This document shows positions 27,246-36,420 of a stretch of DNA of 64,000 bases, one piece after another. Each line of letters opens with the position of its first letter. The stretch's first letter is position 1. Source of the stretch: Paracoccus bogoriensis (GTDB lineage Bacteria > Pseudomonadota > Alphaproteobacteria > Rhodobacterales > Rhodobacteraceae); the NCBI RefSeq assembly GCF_019431455.1, contig NZ_JAHYSR010000003.1:101995-165994 (forward strand), given 5' to 3'. A program made the position numbers and the translations under genes. Under the pieces are notes generated by a model that was not told the origin of the DNA, did not search any database, and saw nothing but the letters and a program-made list of their open reading frames with translations.

Positions 27246-28252
27246 GCCCTGTCCGTCATGGCGCTGCCGCTTGCATCCACCGTGGCCTCGAACCCCAGAC
27301 TGCGAGGATCGAATTCGTAATGCGCCCCGCAGAACTGACAATCGGCAGTCACGATGCCGTCCGGAGTGGTCATGTGTCCGATATCCTTGGCCGAATAGAT
27401 CGAGAGCATATCGCGCACCCGATCGGCCGTGCAGGAACAGCCGAACACGACGGGCTGCGCGTCATAGACGCGTGGCTCTTCCTCGTGAAACAGGCGCAAC
27501 AGCAGGTCCGTGGGGCCGACCGAGGGGCCAATCAGCTCCAGAGTTTCGACCGTGTCCAGCAGCATGTTGGCGCGGTTCCAATCCTCGGATTCGGCACCTT
27601 GCAGGATGTCGGCGGCCTCGATCAGCCCCCCCTCGCCGCTGCCGCCCTCGGCCGGAGGGCGGGGCTGCGCGGGAAGGGTCTGCAGCATGACGCCGCCCGC
27701 CCGCCAAGCCGGCGCTGCGCCCGCCTGACGTGACAGACCCGAGGCCAGCTGAAACCGCGTCGGAATCTGTTCGGACTGCGCGAAGTAGGTCTGCGCACAG
27801 GCCGACAGGCTTCCCCCCGCCAGCGGTGTGATGCCCTGATAGGGTGTGTTGCCTGCACCCTGGTCGATCAGGATGGCGAAATATCCCTCGCCGATCTGCT
27901 CGAAGGGGGGGCGCGCGTCCAGCCTTTCGGCGTCAAAGCTGGCCCAGGCCCGGATGCGGGCGGGCGACCGGTCGTCCGCGGGGGCGTAGTAGTCGGCGGC
28001 CAAGGTGCGAATCGCGCCATTGCCGCGCACCTGCAGGCTGAGCTTCCAGCGCAGCTTGATCATCGGCCCTATCAAGGCGGTCAACAACGCCAGCTCGGCC
28101 ACCAGAGCGCTGACACTTGCCGGGTAATCGTGGCGGGTCAGGATATGGTCGAGAACCCCGTCCAGCCGCGCCACACGCCCGCGGATGTCCGAGCGGTCAA
28201 GCTGGAAGGGCAGAACCGTGTCATCCCAGGCGATCTGGTTGATCTTGTGCAT
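27242..28252 (-). CDS. hslO: Redox-regulated chaperone Hsp33
   Basis: 336 residues. A cytoplasmic holdase that becomes active when oxidants open its zinc site. The N-terminal domain begins WDDTVLPFQLDRSDIRGRV, with the family pattern HDYPASVSALVAELALL. The C-terminal switch has CSC in FGCSCTADRV and CQFC about 30 residues later, the four zinc-binding Cys. Two adjacent ATGs (28255, 28252) follow AAGGA; the second has the better spacing. First gene of the five-gene operon. A promoter-like element upstream could be read by a heat-shock sigma factor, which would suit the function. Confidence 0.94.
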   Translation of the reverse strand: MHKINQIAWDDTVLPFQLDRSDIRGRVARLDGVLDHILTRHDYPASVSALVAELALLTALIGPMIKLRWKLSLQVRGNGAIRTLAADYYAPADDRSPARIRAWASFDAERLDARPPFEQIGEGYFAILIDQGAGNTPYQGITPLAGGSLSACAQTYFAQSEQIPTRFQLASGLSRQAGAAPAWRAGGVMLQTLPAQPRPPAEGGSGEGGLIEAADILQGAESEDWNRANMLLDTVETLELIGPSVGPTDLLLRLFHEEEPRVYDAQPVVFGCSCTADRVRDMLSIYSAKDIGHMTTPDGIVTADCQFCGAHYEFDPRSLGFEATVDASGSAMTDRA

Positions 28253-28315
28253 CATCTTTCCTTGAAGCGTCTGGCCCCGTCGCCGCAGCGGGTCCGGCCG
28301 GGCTGTTCGCGCCCC

Positions 28316-28344
28316 AATATAGGCGTTTTTGCACGAAGCCCAAG
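28316..28344 (-). promoter_or_regulatory. Candidate promoter of the hslO operon
   Basis: On the minus strand, CTTGGGC (28344-28338) is followed after 14 bases by CCTATATT (28323-28316). This fits the loose RpoH consensus of Rhodobacteraceae; read as a housekeeping promoter it is TTGGGC, 16 bases, TATATT. It lies about 64 bases upstream of the hslO start. Confidence 0.4.
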
Positions 28345-28412
28345 GGCAGGCGATGGCTTCCCCGCTTGCGGCGCTCTTGCTATGGCGGGGCTGCACAGCG
28401 ACAGGTGACGCG

Positions 28413-28865
28413 ATGACCCCCCGTTTCGGACAGCCTCCCCGTGGCCGGATCGCCTATCGGCGCAGGCCAGGCGTCTATGCCGTGCTGTGGCGCGAGGGGC
28501 GGCTGCTGCTGACCCACCAAACCGCGCCAGAGCCGGAATTCCAGCTGCCTGGAGGCGGCATCGACCCCGGCGAATCGCCTCTGCGCGCGCTGCACCGCGA
28601 GGTGCTGGAGGAGACCGGCTACAGCATCGAGGGCGCCCGCCTGCTGGGCCGTTACCGCCGCTTTTGCTATATGCCCGATTACGGCATTCATGCCGAGAAA
28701 CTCTGCGCGGTCTGGATGGCGCGTCCTGTCCTGCGCCGGTCGGACCCGACCGAGCCAGGCCACAGCGCCCACTGGGTTGCCCCGTCTGACGCAATGGAAC
28801 TGCTGGTCGATCCCGGATCGCGCCAGATGCTGCGCCGTGCCCTGCGCCAGCCTGGCGTCATTTGA
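28413..28865 (+). CDS. Nudix hydrolase
   Basis: 150 residues. It begins MTPRFGQPPRGRIAYRRRPG and has a complete Nudix box at about residues 50-72, starting GGGIDPGESPLRALHREV and ending LEETGY. The substrate is not evident; the layout resembles NUDIX enzymes of the RppH/MutT breadth, but the short N-terminal RPGVYAVLWREGRLLLT does not fix a subfamily. It stands alone between the divergent hslO operon and the convergent phosphatase gene, ending six bases before the latter's stop. ATG 28413 is chosen because longer frames run into the hslO promoter region. Confidence 0.85.
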   Translation: MTPRFGQPPRGRIAYRRRPGVYAVLWREGRLLLTHQTAPEPEFQLPGGGIDPGESPLRALHREVLEETGYSIEGARLLGRYRRFCYMPDYGIHAEKLCAVWMARPVLRRSDPTEPGHSAHWVAPSDAMELLVDPGSRQMLRRALRQPGVI

Positions 28866-28871
28866 GGCGTC

Positions 28872-30137
28872 TTACGGACCATCCGCGCGCATCTCCAGCA
28901 GCAGGGCGGACATGTCGTCCAGCCGCTCGCCCCGGCAATATTCCGAAACCGACCAGGCCATGGATTCGAGAAATGCCACCCCGCCCAGGAATGCGTTAGT
29001 GCGCATGATCGCCTCGATCCCGTCATCGCCCAGAAGCCGGCCGTTTGGCGCGCTGGCCTCGGTGATCCCGTCCGAGGTGATCAGCAGCCGGTCGCCTGGC
29101 TTCATCCTCACCGTGAACTCGTCAAAGACGGGTCGTTCAAGGACGCCCACGGGCATTCCGCCCTTGCCCAGACGCTGGATGCTGCCATCGGCACGTTGCA
29201 GAACCGGATGAGGATGGCCCGCCTGCACCATCCGCAGTTTTCCCGTCCGATGATTCAGGTCGCCATAGATCATCGTGAAGTAGCTGTCGGTGTTCATCTC
29301 TTCAAGCATCATCGTGTTGAAGAAATGCGCCAGCCCGCCCGGCGTGACCGCATCCGCGCCGCTTTGCGCGCCACGCAGCGCGACGTTCTGGTCTGGCGAA
29401 CCTGACAGATGCACCGAAAGCTGCGCCGTCAGCAGCGCGGCAGTCACGCCATGCCCCGATACGTCCAGCGCGAAAAGACCGATGCGCTGATCGGTGATCG
29501 GAAAGAAGCCGACGAGGTCGCCGCCGATATGGCCCGAGGGACGCAGCAGCAACGACACCTCGGCCATGCCGAAGCGCCCCACCCTTTCGCGCACCAGCCC
29601 CTGTTGCAGCTTGCGCGCCTCGCGCAGGTCGCGTTCCATGGCGGCCTGCGTCTGGGACAGGCGTTCCATCGCGCTGCGAAGCTGGGCATTGCTGGCGTTC
29701 AGCTCTTCCTCGATACGCAGAAGTCTTTCGCCAGCGGCCAGCCGCGCCCGCAGCGCCATGGGCGCCACAGGCTTGGTCAGGATGTCATCGACCCCCTCGC
29801 GCAGCCCCGCCTGCATCTCGGCATCGCTGCCATCCGATGATATCAGAACGAAATAGCCGTGGCTCTGCCGTTCCGTCCGGCGAAAGGCGGCACAGAGCGA
29901 CAGGCCGCTCATATCCGGCAGCGCGCGGTCGGCCAGCACAATGTCCGGCGCGCGCGCAAGGCATAATTCCAGCGCATCAGCGCCAGTCAAGGCTTCGATG
30001 ATCTCGTATCCGTCGTGCAGCAGGATCGCCGCCAGTTCGGCCTGTTCGGCGGGGTCGGGGACGACCAGCAAGACCGTCCGCCGCAAGGGTGCGGGCGCGA
30101 TCACTGTGGCAGGGGCGGTGCGTTTCGCGGCTTTCAT
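28872..30137 (-). CDS. Response regulator with PP2C-type (RsbU/SpoIIE) phosphatase output
   Basis: 421 residues. An N-terminal receiver (about 20-135) has the phosphoacceptor Asp70 in VLADRALPDM and Lys122 in TKPVAP. A coiled linker (about 135-180) with repeated Glu/Arg leads to a PP2C phosphatase domain (about 185-415) with HIGGDLVGFF, FALDVSGHGVTAAL and the metal-binding Asp in LLITSDGITEA and LDDMSALLLE. Proteins of this build dephosphorylate anti-sigma-factor antagonists and control general stress sigma factors. No kinase or antagonist gene lies nearby, so the partner is encoded elsewhere. It follows ilvA by 91 bases on the same strand. Confidence 0.9.
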   Translation of the reverse strand: MKAAKRTAPATVIAPAPLRRTVLLVVPDPAEQAELAAILLHDGYEIIEALTGADALELCLARAPDIVLADRALPDMSGLSLCAAFRRTERQSHGYFVLISSDGSDAEMQAGLREGVDDILTKPVAPMALRARLAAGERLLRIEEELNASNAQLRSAMERLSQTQAAMERDLREARKLQQGLVRERVGRFGMAEVSLLLRPSGHIGGDLVGFFPITDQRIGLFALDVSGHGVTAALLTAQLSVHLSGSPDQNVALRGAQSGADAVTPGGLAHFFNTMMLEEMNTDSYFTMIYGDLNHRTGKLRMVQAGHPHPVLQRADGSIQRLGKGGMPVGVLERPVFDEFTVRMKPGDRLLITSDGITEASAPNGRLLGDDGIEAIMRTNAFLGGVAFLESMAWSVSEYCRGERLDDMSALLLEMRADGP

Positions 30138-30228
30138 GACACATCCTTAGCCGGGATGTCGTAAAGCGGCGGTAAACCGCATCGCGCCGAAAGGATCAAA
30201 CTTGACGGTTCACTGCGATTAAGCAGCG

Positions 30229-31470
30229 TCAGACCAGCAATTCGGACAGGATTTCGTCATTGGTGATGTCGCGATAGGCAAAGCCCGAACCATCCAGACG
30301 CGCGGTCAGCGCGACCAGATCGGCCGGGTCCGAAGTCTCGATTCCGATCAGGACCGAGCCGAAGTTGCGCGCCGATTTCTTCAGATATTCAAAGCGGGCG
30401 ATGTCGTCATTCGGCCCCAGAAGGTCCAGGAAATCGCGCAGCGCACCGGGCCGTTGGGGCATCCGCAGCACGAAATACTTCTTGATTCCCAGCCAGCGCT
30501 GTGCACGCTCTTTGACTTCGGGCAGGCGTTCAAAGTCGAAATTGCCGCCCGAACAGACCGCCACGACCGTCTTGCCGGTCAGATCGTCCAGATCGCCCAG
30601 AACGTCAAGCGCCAGCGCGCCTGCCGGTTCCAGCACAACGCCTTCGGTGTTCAGCATCTCCAGCATGGTGCGGCAGATGCGGTCCTCGGGGGCCAGATGC
30701 ACGTCATGTTCGCTGAACCGCGCCAGCGCCTCGAAGGGCAGGGCGCCGATGCGCGCGACGGCCGCCCCATCGACGAAGCTGTCAACCGCGGGCAGGGCGA
30801 CGGGTGCCCCCGCGCGTAGTGCCGCCTTCAGGCTGGCCCCGCCAAGCGGCTCGGCAAAGGCAAAACGGGTGACCGGCGCCTCGGCGGCAAGATATTGCGT
30901 GACCCCCGCCGACAAGCCCCCCCCACCCACCGGCAGCACGACCAGATCGGGCGCGCGACCCAGCTGGGCCAGTATTTCGAGGCCCACGGTGGCCTGGCCC
31001 TCGATGATGTCGGGCGCGTCGAAGGGCGACAGGAACTGCGCGCCCTTCTCGGCGCAGAAGGCCTGCGCGGCGGCAAGGGTCTGGTCGAAATAGTCGCCGG
31101 TCAGCACGATCTCGACCGCGTTGCCGCCAAAGACCTGGGTCTTGTCGATCTTCTGCCTGGGCGTCGTGACCGGCATGAAGATCGTGCCGCGCGCGCCGAA
31201 ATGGCGGCAGGCATAGGCCACGCCCTGCGCATGATTGCCCGCGCTGGCGCAGACGAAATGCCCGCCGCCGCCGGGCCGCGCCAGCTTGCGCATCGCGTTG
31301 AAGGCGCCGCGCAGCTTGTAGCTGCGGACGGGCGTCAGATCCTCGCGCTTGAGCCAGATATCGGCGCCGTATTTCGCCGACAGGTGGTCGTTGCGTTGCA
31401 AGGGCGTGGGCTCGAACAGGTCGCGAAGCGCGGCCTCGGCCAGACGGACGGCGGCGACAAAGTTTTCCAT
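30229..31470 (-). CDS. ilvA: Threonine dehydratase
   Basis: Deaminates threonine to 2-oxobutyrate, the first step of isoleucine synthesis. 413 residues. The PLP lysine is in VRSYKLRGAFNAM; ASAGNHAQGVAY and PVGGGGLSAGV bind the cofactor. A single ACT-like regulatory segment at the C-terminus (FVLRMPQRPGALRDFLDLLG, then SVLIGIET) suggests allosteric control. ATG 31470 begins MENFVAAV, matching the family start; longer frames are not similar. Divergent from argG across 147 bases. Confidence 0.95.
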   Translation of the reverse strand: MENFVAAVRLAEAALRDLFEPTPLQRNDHLSAKYGADIWLKREDLTPVRSYKLRGAFNAMRKLARPGGGGHFVCASAGNHAQGVAYACRHFGARGTIFMPVTTPRQKIDKTQVFGGNAVEIVLTGDYFDQTLAAAQAFCAEKGAQFLSPFDAPDIIEGQATVGLEILAQLGRAPDLVVLPVGGGGLSAGVTQYLAAEAPVTRFAFAEPLGGASLKAALRAGAPVALPAVDSFVDGAAVARIGALPFEALARFSEHDVHLAPEDRICRTMLEMLNTEGVVLEPAGALALDVLGDLDDLTGKTVVAVCSGGNFDFERLPEVKERAQRWLGIKKYFVLRMPQRPGALRDFLDLLGPNDDIARFEYLKKSARNFGSVLIGIETSDPADLVALTARLDGSGFAYRDITNDEILSELLV

Positions 31471-31562
31471 GCCCCGCCCATGCCGCGAAACGCGGGTCTT
31501 GGCAAGCGCCCTGCGCTGCGCGGGCCGTGGCGCGGGCAGGGGGCGCAATCGCGGTCTCGGCC

Positions 31563-31590
31563 TTGTGAGAGGATGAAAATCGCCTTATCC
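31563..31590 (+). promoter_or_regulatory. Weak promoter-like element upstream of argG
   Basis: TTGTGA (31563-31568) and TTATCC (31585-31590) are separated by 16 bases, placing a start about 20 bases before the GAAGGGG ribosome-binding site of argG. The match to the housekeeping consensus is modest. Confidence 0.3.
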
Positions 31591-31617
31591 CCTGACAAAA
31601 TTTGAAGGGGTCACCGC

Positions 31618-32847
31618 ATGTCCGACGCGCCGAAAAAAGTCGTCCTTGCCTATTCGGGGGGGCTTGATACCTCGATCATCCTGAAATGGCTCCAGACAGA
31701 ATATGACTGCGAGGTGGTGACCTTCACCGCCGATCTGGGCCAGGGCGAAGAACTGGAACCCGCGCGCGAGAAGGCGCTGATGCTGGGCATCAAGCCCGAG
31801 AACATCCACATCGTCGATGTGCGAGAGGAATTCGTGCGCGATTTCGTCTTTCCGATGTTCCGCGCCAATGCGCTCTATGAGGGGATGTATCTGCTGGGCA
31901 CGTCCATCGCGCGGCCGCTGATCTCGCAGCATCTGGTGCGCATAGCCCAGGAATCGGGCGCGGATGCGGTGGCGCATGGCGCGACCGGCAAGGGCAACGA
32001 CCAGGTTCGCTTCGAGCTCAGCGCCTATGCGCTGGACCCGTCGATCAAGGTGATTGCGCCGTGGCGGGAATGGGATCTGACCTCGCGCACGAAGCTGATC
32101 GAGTTCGCGGAAAAGCATCAGATTCCCATTGCCAAGGACAAGCGCGGCGAGGCGCCCTTCAGCGTGGACGCGAACCTGCTGCACACGTCCAGCGAGGGCA
32201 AGGCGTTGGAGAACCCCGCCGAAGCCGCACCCGATTACGTCTATCAGCGCACGGTAAACCCCGAGGATGCGCCCGATCAGCCCGAGTTCGTCGAGATCAC
32301 CTTCGAGCGGGGCGATGCCGTTGCAATCAACGGCCAGGCGATGTCGCCCGCCACGATCCTGACGCGGCTGAACGAACTGGGCGGCAAGCACGGCATCGGG
32401 CGGCTGGATTTCGTCGAAAACCGGTTTGTCGGCATGAAGTCGCGCGGCATCTACGAGACGCCGGGCGGCACGGTCCTGCTGGAGGCCCATCGCGGCATCG
32501 AGCAGATCACCCTGGATAGCGGCGCGGGGCATCTGAAGGATTCGATCATGCCGCGCTATGCGGAGCTGATCTATAACGGCTTCTGGTTCAGCCCCGAGCG
32601 CGAGATGCTGCAGGCGCTGATCGACAAATCGCAGGAACATGTCACCGGCACGGTGCGGCTGAAGCTCTACAAGGGTCTGGCGTCCTGCGTGGGGCGCTGG
32701 TCGGATCATTCGCTCTACAGCGAGGCGCATGTCACATTCGAGGACGATGCCGGCGCCTATGACCAGAAGGATGCGGCAGGTTTCATTCGCCTGAACGCGC
32801 TGCGTCTGAAGCTGATCGCCAACCGCAACGCCCGCGTGGCGAAATGA
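31618..32847 (+). CDS. argG: Argininosuccinate synthase
   Basis: Condenses citrulline and aspartate with ATP in arginine synthesis. 409 residues. The N-terminal ATP-pyrophosphatase loop is [33 protein letters not shown] and [17 protein letters not shown] are family signatures, as is [27 protein letters not shown] lies at good distance upstream of ATG 31618. Normal length. Its end overlaps the molybdopterin adenylyltransferase gene by four bases, an unexpected pairing with no clear metabolic logic. Confidence 0.98.
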   Translation: MSDAPKKVVLAYSGGLDTSIILKWLQTEYDCEVVTFTADLGQGEELEPAREKALMLGIKPENIHIVDVREEFVRDFVFPMFRANALYEGMYLLGTSIARPLISQHLVRIAQESGADAVAHGATGKGNDQVRFELSAYALDPSIKVIAPWREWDLTSRTKLIEFAEKHQIPIAKDKRGEAPFSVDANLLHTSSEGKALENPAEAAPDYVYQRTVNPEDAPDQPEFVEITFERGDAVAINGQAMSPATILTRLNELGGKHGIGRLDFVENRFVGMKSRGIYETPGGTVLLEAHRGIEQITLDSGAGHLKDSIMPRYAELIYNGFWFSPEREMLQALIDKSQEHVTGTVRLKLYKGLASCVGRWSDHSLYSEAHVTFEDDAGAYDQKDAAGFIRLNALRLKLIANRNARVAK

Positions 32848-33380
32848 CCGCCGGGGCCGCGCGCATCGCCATCGTCACCGTCAGCGACCGCGCGTCGCGG
32901 GGCGAATACGAGGACAGGGGCGGCCCCGGTGCCGAGGCCTGGCTGCGGGGCGTCATCACCTCGCCCATGATCATCGACCGCCATATCATCCCCGATGGGC
33001 GCGACAGCGTGGCGGCGACCTTGCGCGACCTGGCGGACGGGGGCGCGGACCTGATCCTGGTCACCGGCGGAACCGGCCCCGCGCCGCGCGACCTGACGCC
33101 CGAGGCCGTGGCCGACGTCATGGACAAGGAACTGCCCGGCTTCGGAGAGGAAATGCGCCGCGCCTCGCTGCGCGAGGTGCCGACCGCGATCCTGTCGCGC
33201 CAGACCGCCGCGATCCGCGGCAAGACGCTGATCATCACCATCCCCGGCAAGCCTGCGGCCATCGCGACCTGCCTGGACGCGGTTTTTGCTGCCGTGCCCT
33301 ATTGCCTGGACCTGATCGGCGCCGCGCGGATCGAGACCGACCCCGCCCGGATCAAGGCATTCCGGCCCAAGGACGCCTGA
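32844..33380 (+). CDS. mog: Molybdopterin adenylyltransferase (MogA/MoaB type)
   Basis: 178 residues. Activates molybdopterin by adenylation before molybdenum insertion. The fold is recognised by [39 protein letters not shown] with the substrate-binding TGGTG, and the C-terminal [17 protein letters not shown]. Gene overlaps argG (ATGA). Its TGA stop directly abuts the stop of the convergent N-formylglutamate amidohydrolase gene, forming TGATCA with no base between. Confidence 0.92.
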   Translation: MTAGAARIAIVTVSDRASRGEYEDRGGPGAEAWLRGVITSPMIIDRHIIPDGRDSVAATLRDLADGGADLILVTGGTGPAPRDLTPEAVADVMDKELPGFGEEMRRASLREVPTAILSRQTAAIRGKTLIITIPGKPAAIATCLDAVFAAVPYCLDLIGAARIETDPARIKAFRPKDA

Positions 33381-34241
33381 TCACTCGGCTGCGATCGCGT
33401 CCTGTTCCTCGGAGTCCAGGCGCGACAGGTCGCGGATCACGCGGCGCATCCGTGCGGCGAAATCCTCGAAATCGGGGCGCGGCATGATCGTCTTTTCGTC
33501 CATGTAAAGCGAGCGGTCGATTTCCAGCTGGACAACATGCACATTCTGGCTGGGCCGCCCATAGGCGGCGCAGATATAGGCCCCCGAAAAGGGCGAGTTG
33601 CGCCGGATGCGCCAGCCCTGGGCCTCGACCGCCGCGCAGACCGCATCCGATACCCGCGCCGAGGCCGACATACCGTGGCGGTTGCCCAGCACCATGTCCG
33701 GGCGCGGATCTTGCAGATGCGCCAGGGCGTCATGCGGCATGGAATGCATGTCGATCAGGATGGCGCGGCCGAATCGCCTGCGCGCCTCGGAGATCAGCGC
33801 AGCGAGGGCCTGGTGGTAAGGCTGCCAGAAGGTTTCGATTCGGCGCTCGGCCTCGGCGCGGTCGATGGGGCGTTCGTGGATCGCGCGCCCCTGCGAGACA
33901 ACGCGAGGAATCACCCCAAGCCCGGCCAGCGTGCGCTGGTTCAGCGGATGGCGCGGCACGCCGCGCACGACCAGCGGGTCGATCTCGTCCGGGCCGCGGT
34001 TGAGATCGACGATGCAGCGCGGCACCAGCGAACACAGCGAAACCGCGCCGAAATCGGGGGCGCAGGCGATCAGGCGATCAACAAAGGCGTCCTCGGACGA
34101 CCGCAGCGCCTGGACAGGCAACCGTGTGTTGTGCAGGAACCAGTCGGGATAAAGGCAACCCGAATGGGGCGAAGCGAAAATCACTCCGGCCTTCCAGCGG
34201 TCGGGTCTGTGCAGCAGGAATGGCAGTTCGGCCTGGGACAA
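33381..34241 (-). CDS. N-formylglutamate amidohydrolase family protein
   Basis: 286 residues. FASPHSGCLYPDWFL near the N-terminus, VDLNRGPDEIDPL, ILIDMHSMPH and the late RNSPFSGAYICAAYG are the conserved zinc-site and substrate motifs of the HutG-like family, which hydrolyses N-formylglutamate at the end of one histidine degradation route. No other hut gene is present here, so another formyl- or acyl-amide substrate is possible. The start is TTG 34241 (SQAELPFLLHRPDRW); no suitable ATG or GTG lies nearby, and GGAAAAG is upstream. Confidence 0.85.
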   Translation of the reverse strand: MSQAELPFLLHRPDRWKAGVIFASPHSGCLYPDWFLHNTRLPVQALRSSEDAFVDRLIACAPDFGAVSLCSLVPRCIVDLNRGPDEIDPLVVRGVPRHPLNQRTLAGLGVIPRVVSQGRAIHERPIDRAEAERRIETFWQPYHQALAALISEARRRFGRAILIDMHSMPHDALAHLQDPRPDMVLGNRHGMSASARVSDAVCAAVEAQGWRIRRNSPFSGAYICAAYGRPSQNVHVVQLEIDRSLYMDEKTIMPRPDFEDFAARMRRVIRDLSRLDSEEQDAIAAE

Positions 34242-34379
34242 GTGGCTTTTCCGACGGTGATCCGTGAAACCTTATAGACTGGAAAAACATGTTGCCGATA
34301 GGTCTTGAATCCCATCTGGCGCCTCTGTATAGGATCGCCAACCACGAGGGAAAGGGCGAAGCCCCAGGACTTCGAGGAC

Positions 34380-34454
34380 GGGCGGTTAGCTCAGCGGTAG
34401 AGCACTACGTTGACATCGTAGTGGCCACTGGTTCGATCCCAGTACCGCCCACCA
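34380..34454 (+). tRNA. tRNA-Val (GAC)
   Basis: Seventy-five bases including an encoded CCA. The acceptor arm GGGCGGT pairs with ACCGCCC, the D arm is GCTCAGCGGTAGAGC, and the anticodon arm CTACG-TTGACAT-CGTAG gives anticodon GAC. The T arm CTGGTTCGATCCCAG is standard. Reads GUC and GUU codons. A terminator follows within 12 bases. Confidence 0.97.
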
Positions 34455-34465
34455 TTCTTTCGCCG

Positions 34466-34497
34466 CCCCCGGCCGATTGTCGGGGGTCTTTCGTTTT
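34466..34497 (+). terminator. Terminator after tRNA-Val
   Basis: CCCCCG/CGGGGG stem with a 9-nt loop followed by TCTTTCGTTTT. Confidence 0.65.
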
Positions 34498-34537
34498 GAC
34501 GGCGGCAGCGCAGCGGCCGCGATGATGGAGAAGACCG

Positions 34538-34663
34538 ATGAAGGTTCGCAACTCGCTCCGCTCGCTCAAGAGCCGGCACCGCGACTGTCAGATTGTGCGC
34601 CGCAAGGGCCGCATTTACGTGATCAACAAGACCAATCGCCGTTTCAAGGCCCGTCAGGGCTGA
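34538..34663 (+). CDS. rpmJ: Ribosomal protein bL36
   Basis: A 41-residue protein too short for most gene finders' first pass. It begins [20 protein letters not shown] and continues [21 protein letters not shown], the characteristic bL36 pattern. Only one Cys (residue 17) is present, so the zinc ribbon of the C+ form is missing; this is the C- type. The longer form with a single Cys is the usual one in alphaproteobacteria. GGAGAAG precedes ATG 34538. A strong terminator lies 45 bases downstream. Confidence 0.95.
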   Translation: MKVRNSLRSLKSRHRDCQIVRRKGRIYVINKTNRRFKARQG

Positions 34664-34708
34664 GGCCAGTCCCGCAGAGGATGTTCTGCGGATCACGGAC
34701 AAAATGGA

Positions 34709-34736
34709 CCCGTCGCAGCGATGCGACGGGTTTTTT
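34709..34736 (+). terminator. Intrinsic terminator after rpmJ
   Basis: CCCGTCGCA/TGCGACGGG stem with a GCGA tetraloop and a TTTTTT tail. Confidence 0.92.
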
Positions 34737-34870
34737 CGTCCCGCCCGAGCCGCTCGGCGGGTGGTTAAGGTTTTCTTAAGTTTACCGCTTCGCCGCGCGC
34801 CCTGTCAGGTTATGATGTGACTGGCCGCGCGTTGCGGCTGTTGTCCTGTCCTGTGGTGAAGGGTCCGCCA

Positions 34871-35782
34871 ATGTTGCTCATCGGCAGTCTGATCGGTCTT
34901 GTCCTGGCAGCATTCGTCATGGAATCCGGCCATTCCGGCCACGAGGACATCAGCGACGATGATGCACTGGCCCCCGATCCCGAGGACGATAACCTTCCCC
35001 CGGTCATGCCCGGCCCGGACGGCAATCCTGCCGCTCCGCGTCAGATCGTCGGCGGCGACGGCGGCGACACGCTGATGGGTAGCGCGGGCGACGACGTGAT
35101 TCGCGGCGGCGCCGGTGCGGATGATCTTCGCGGCGGGCTTGGCAACGACACGATCCATGGCGGCGGCGGCGATGACTGGATCCAGGGCGATGCGGCCTAT
35201 GGCGAGGGTGGCAATGATGTCATCTTCGGTGGCGACGGCAACGACCACCTCAACGGGCAGGGCGGCAACGATCTGATCCATGGCGAAGAGGGTGACGACA
35301 CGATCTTTGGCGGCGAGGGGAACGACACGCTGTTCGGCGGGCCGGGCAATGACTGGCTGTCCGGCAATGACGGCGACGACGTGCTGGTCTCGACCGAGGG
35401 GTCCGACGATCTGGATGGCGGGCGCGGCAATGATGTGCTGATCGGCCATGACGGTCCCGAAACGGTCTGGATGAACGGAGGCGAGGGAGACGATACGTTG
35501 ATGCCTGGCGCGAATGACTTCGCCTCGGGGAATGCGGGGGCGGATACCTTCGTGCTGCGCCAGCCTCCGAAGGGCTTCCCGACCATCGCGGATTACGATT
35601 CGGCCGAGGACCGGATCGAACTGCACCTGTCCGAGCGCGTTGCCCGGTCCGCCCAACTGGGCCTGCGCGAAGACCTGGACGGCACCTGGCTGCTGGAGGT
35701 CAACGGTCAGCCCGTCGGCCGGCTGTTGCAGCATGGCGGTCTGCGGCTCGAAGATATCCGCATCGTCCCCGTCCGCGACTGA
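34871..35782 (+). CDS. RTX-repeat calcium-binding protein with N-terminal membrane segment
   Basis: 303 residues. LLIGSLIGLVLAAFVM (residues 2-17) is a hydrophobic anchor or uncleaved signal, followed by a His/Asp-rich linker. About fourteen nonapeptide repeats of the form GGxGxDxLx run from residue 59 to 215 (for example GGAGADDLR, GGEGNDTLF, GGRGNDVLI) and should form a calcium-loaded beta-roll. The end (FVLRQPPKGFPTIADYDSAE and onward) resembles the C-terminal cap found after RTX repeats and could carry a type I secretion signal. No enzymatic domain is visible. The gene stands alone; no type I transporter genes lie nearby. Confidence 0.85.
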   Translation: MLLIGSLIGLVLAAFVMESGHSGHEDISDDDALAPDPEDDNLPPVMPGPDGNPAAPRQIVGGDGGDTLMGSAGDDVIRGGAGADDLRGGLGNDTIHGGGGDDWIQGDAAYGEGGNDVIFGGDGNDHLNGQGGNDLIHGEEGDDTIFGGEGNDTLFGGPGNDWLSGNDGDDVLVSTEGSDDLDGGRGNDVLIGHDGPETVWMNGGEGDDTLMPGANDFASGNAGADTFVLRQPPKGFPTIADYDSAEDRIELHLSERVARSAQLGLREDLDGTWLLEVNGQPVGRLLQHGGLRLEDIRIVPVRD

Positions 35783-35924
35783 GCGGCTGCCTTGGGGCTT
35801 TCCTTTCCGCTGATTCTCGGTTATGGGCGCGCATCCTGTCGCCCTGACGGGCTTCAGAGCAAGTGGCCTGTGCTGGACGACATCCCGGCCTGCGCCTTCA
35901 CCCAGGATCCCAAAGGAGTATCCG

Positions 35925-36194
35925 ATGTCGATTACCGTTGAAGAAAAAGCCCGTGTCATCAAAGAATTCGGCACGAAAGAAGGCGATACCGGCAGCCCCG
36001 AGGTGCAGGTCGCGATCCTCAGCTCGCGCATCGCCACCCTGACCGAGCATTTCAAGACGCACAAGAAAGACAACCACTCGCGTCGCGGTCTTCTGAAGCT
36101 GGTCGCGCAGCGCCGCAAGCTGCTGGACTATCTGAAAGCCAAGGATGAGGCACGCTATAGCGCGCTGATCGCCAAGCTGGGCCTGCGCCGCTGA
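35925..36194 (+). CDS. rpsO: Ribosomal protein uS15
   Basis: 89 residues beginning [16 protein letters not shown], with the S15 signature [15 protein letters not shown], then [20 protein letters not shown] for 16S rRNA binding. AAAGGAG lies seven bases upstream of ATG 35925. The order rpsO-pnp is conserved in bacteria; here a terminator and about 520 bases separate them, so they are probably transcribed partly independently. Confidence 0.98.
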   Translation: MSITVEEKARVIKEFGTKEGDTGSPEVQVAILSSRIATLTEHFKTHKKDNHSRRGLLKLVAQRRKLLDYLKAKDEARYSALIAKLGLRR

Positions 36195-36221
36195 TCCTGC
36201 GCGCCTGATGCGACAGACAAG

Positions 36222-36257
36222 ACGCCTGCGGCTCCGTGCTGCGGGCGTTTCCTTTTT
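36222..36257 (+). terminator. Terminator after rpsO
   Basis: ACGCCTGCGG pairs with CTGCGGGCGT (two G-U pairs) around a 7-nt loop, then TTTCCTTTTT. Confidence 0.85.
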
Positions 36258-36420
36258 GCCCTTGGTCGCACAGGTGGGACAAGTCGAATCACCCGCACGA
36301 TGATCGCGCGGTCGATGGCCGACATTGCGTCAGGGCTCGATCGGTCTTGCGGCTGTCGAATCCAATGTGACGCGACATCTGGTCCCGTTGCCTGCCTCGT
36401 GCAGACTCGCGTCCGGGATC

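Noticed and set aside
34805..36118. 437-codon minus-strand frame over the RTX gene
   Set aside because: Repetitive Val/Ile/Ala-rich shadow of the glycine-aspartate repeats.
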